Below, piece by piece: positions 32,908-33,002 of a stretch of DNA of 33,002 bases. The stretch is from Acidisphaera sp. L21. Lineage in GTDB: Bacteria > Pseudomonadota > Alphaproteobacteria > Acetobacterales > Acetobacteraceae. The notes under the pieces are model-generated. The model was not told the origin of the DNA. It did not search any database and worked only from the letters and a program-made list of their open reading frames with translations. The translations under genes were made by a program, and so were the position numbers. The stretch is taken from NCBI RefSeq assembly GCF_009765685.1, contig NZ_LMUY01000015.1:32609-65610 (forward strand), given 5' to 3'. Numbering within the stretch: position 1 is the stretch's first letter; each line of letters opens with the position of its first letter.

Positions 32908-33002
32908 CGTGCGGGAGAGAGCGGATTCGTCCGCCGCCGAAGGCGCAACCGGCCCCCGGAAACGCTCAGGCACAAAGGACCGCACGGCGCCAGGGTCTCT
33001 GG
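32908..33002 (+). ncRNA. Glycine riboswitch aptamer (truncated by the window edge)
   Basis: The sequence carries the conserved glycine-riboswitch (gcvT element) blocks in order. The P1 5' strand GGGAGAGAG lies at 32913-32921, and a small stem GCGGA-TTCG-TCCGC at 32921-32934. The core GCCGAAGGCGCAACC is at 32936-32950, then GGAAACGCTCAGGCAC and AAAGGACCGC at 32958-32983. The 3' block TCTCTGG begins at 32996 and is cut by the window end. These riboswitches bind glycine and usually turn on glycine cleavage genes (gcvT-gcvH-gcvP) in cis. The target gene is outside the window, so its identity is inference. A second tandem aptamer could follow. Confidence 0.88.

Noticed and set aside
32454-32975. 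Short minus-strand frames downstream of and overlapping trpE
   Set aside because: They overlap the trpE 3' end or the glycine riboswitch, have no family resemblance and no ribosome-binding site. A trpG or transposase remnant was considered but no motif supports it.

Overview
The window is GC-rich, densely packed bacterial chromosome. The gene content points to an alphaproteobacterium, most likely Rhodospirillales and plausibly Acetobacteraceae. The pointers are the Pst/Pho cluster, a zinc-ligand-less dihydroorotase-like protein next to pyrB, the secG-pyrG-kdsA block and a ppiD-trpE pair. The family placement is inference from gene content and protein style, not from a marker-gene search.

Region by region. 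(1) 1-5032, + strand: phosphate uptake and its control, pstS (3' part only), pstC, pstA, pstB, phoU, phoB. A strong hairpin lies between pstS and pstC. (2) 5110-10376, + strand: a three-subunit molybdenum hydroxylase resembling the E. coli periplasmic aldehyde oxidoreductase PaoABC, then an NAD(P)-dependent aldehyde dehydrogenase and a terminator. The Tat leader of the PaoA-like subunit is in a different frame from its iron-sulfur domain. (3) 22136 down to 10435, - strand: gltX, pyrB, pyrC-like, plsY, dprA, topA, rnr and an S41 peptidase, with tiny gaps or overlaps, so probably one long transcription unit. (4) 22162-24854, + strand: comEC, split by a frameshift, and a small proline-rich exported protein. 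(5) 29170 down to 24842, - strand: tpiA, secG, pyrG, kdsA. A DUF29 gene of opposite orientation, itself frameshifted, sits between tpiA and secG. (6) 29302-32678, + strand: a PpiD/SurA-type foldase and trpE, translationally coupled. (7) 32679-33002: an intergenic region with inverted repeats that ends in a glycine riboswitch aptamer, cut off by the window edge.

How the genes work together. The first block imports phosphate and senses it (PstSCAB-PhoU signalling to PhoB). The second block probably oxidises aldehydes on both sides of the inner membrane. The long minus-strand unit mixes translation, pyrimidine and phospholipid synthesis with DNA and RNA maintenance. The tpiA block joins glycolysis, protein export, CTP synthesis and Kdo synthesis for lipopolysaccharide. 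The edge riboswitch predicts a glycine-responsive gene, most likely gcvT, just outside the window.

Three genes (paoA-like, comEC, DUF29) carry frameshifts, all explained by one missing base. This raises the question of sequencing error versus real decay. I found no CRISPR array, no tRNA or rRNA, no intact mobile element and no gene set that I can defend as a wholly new system.
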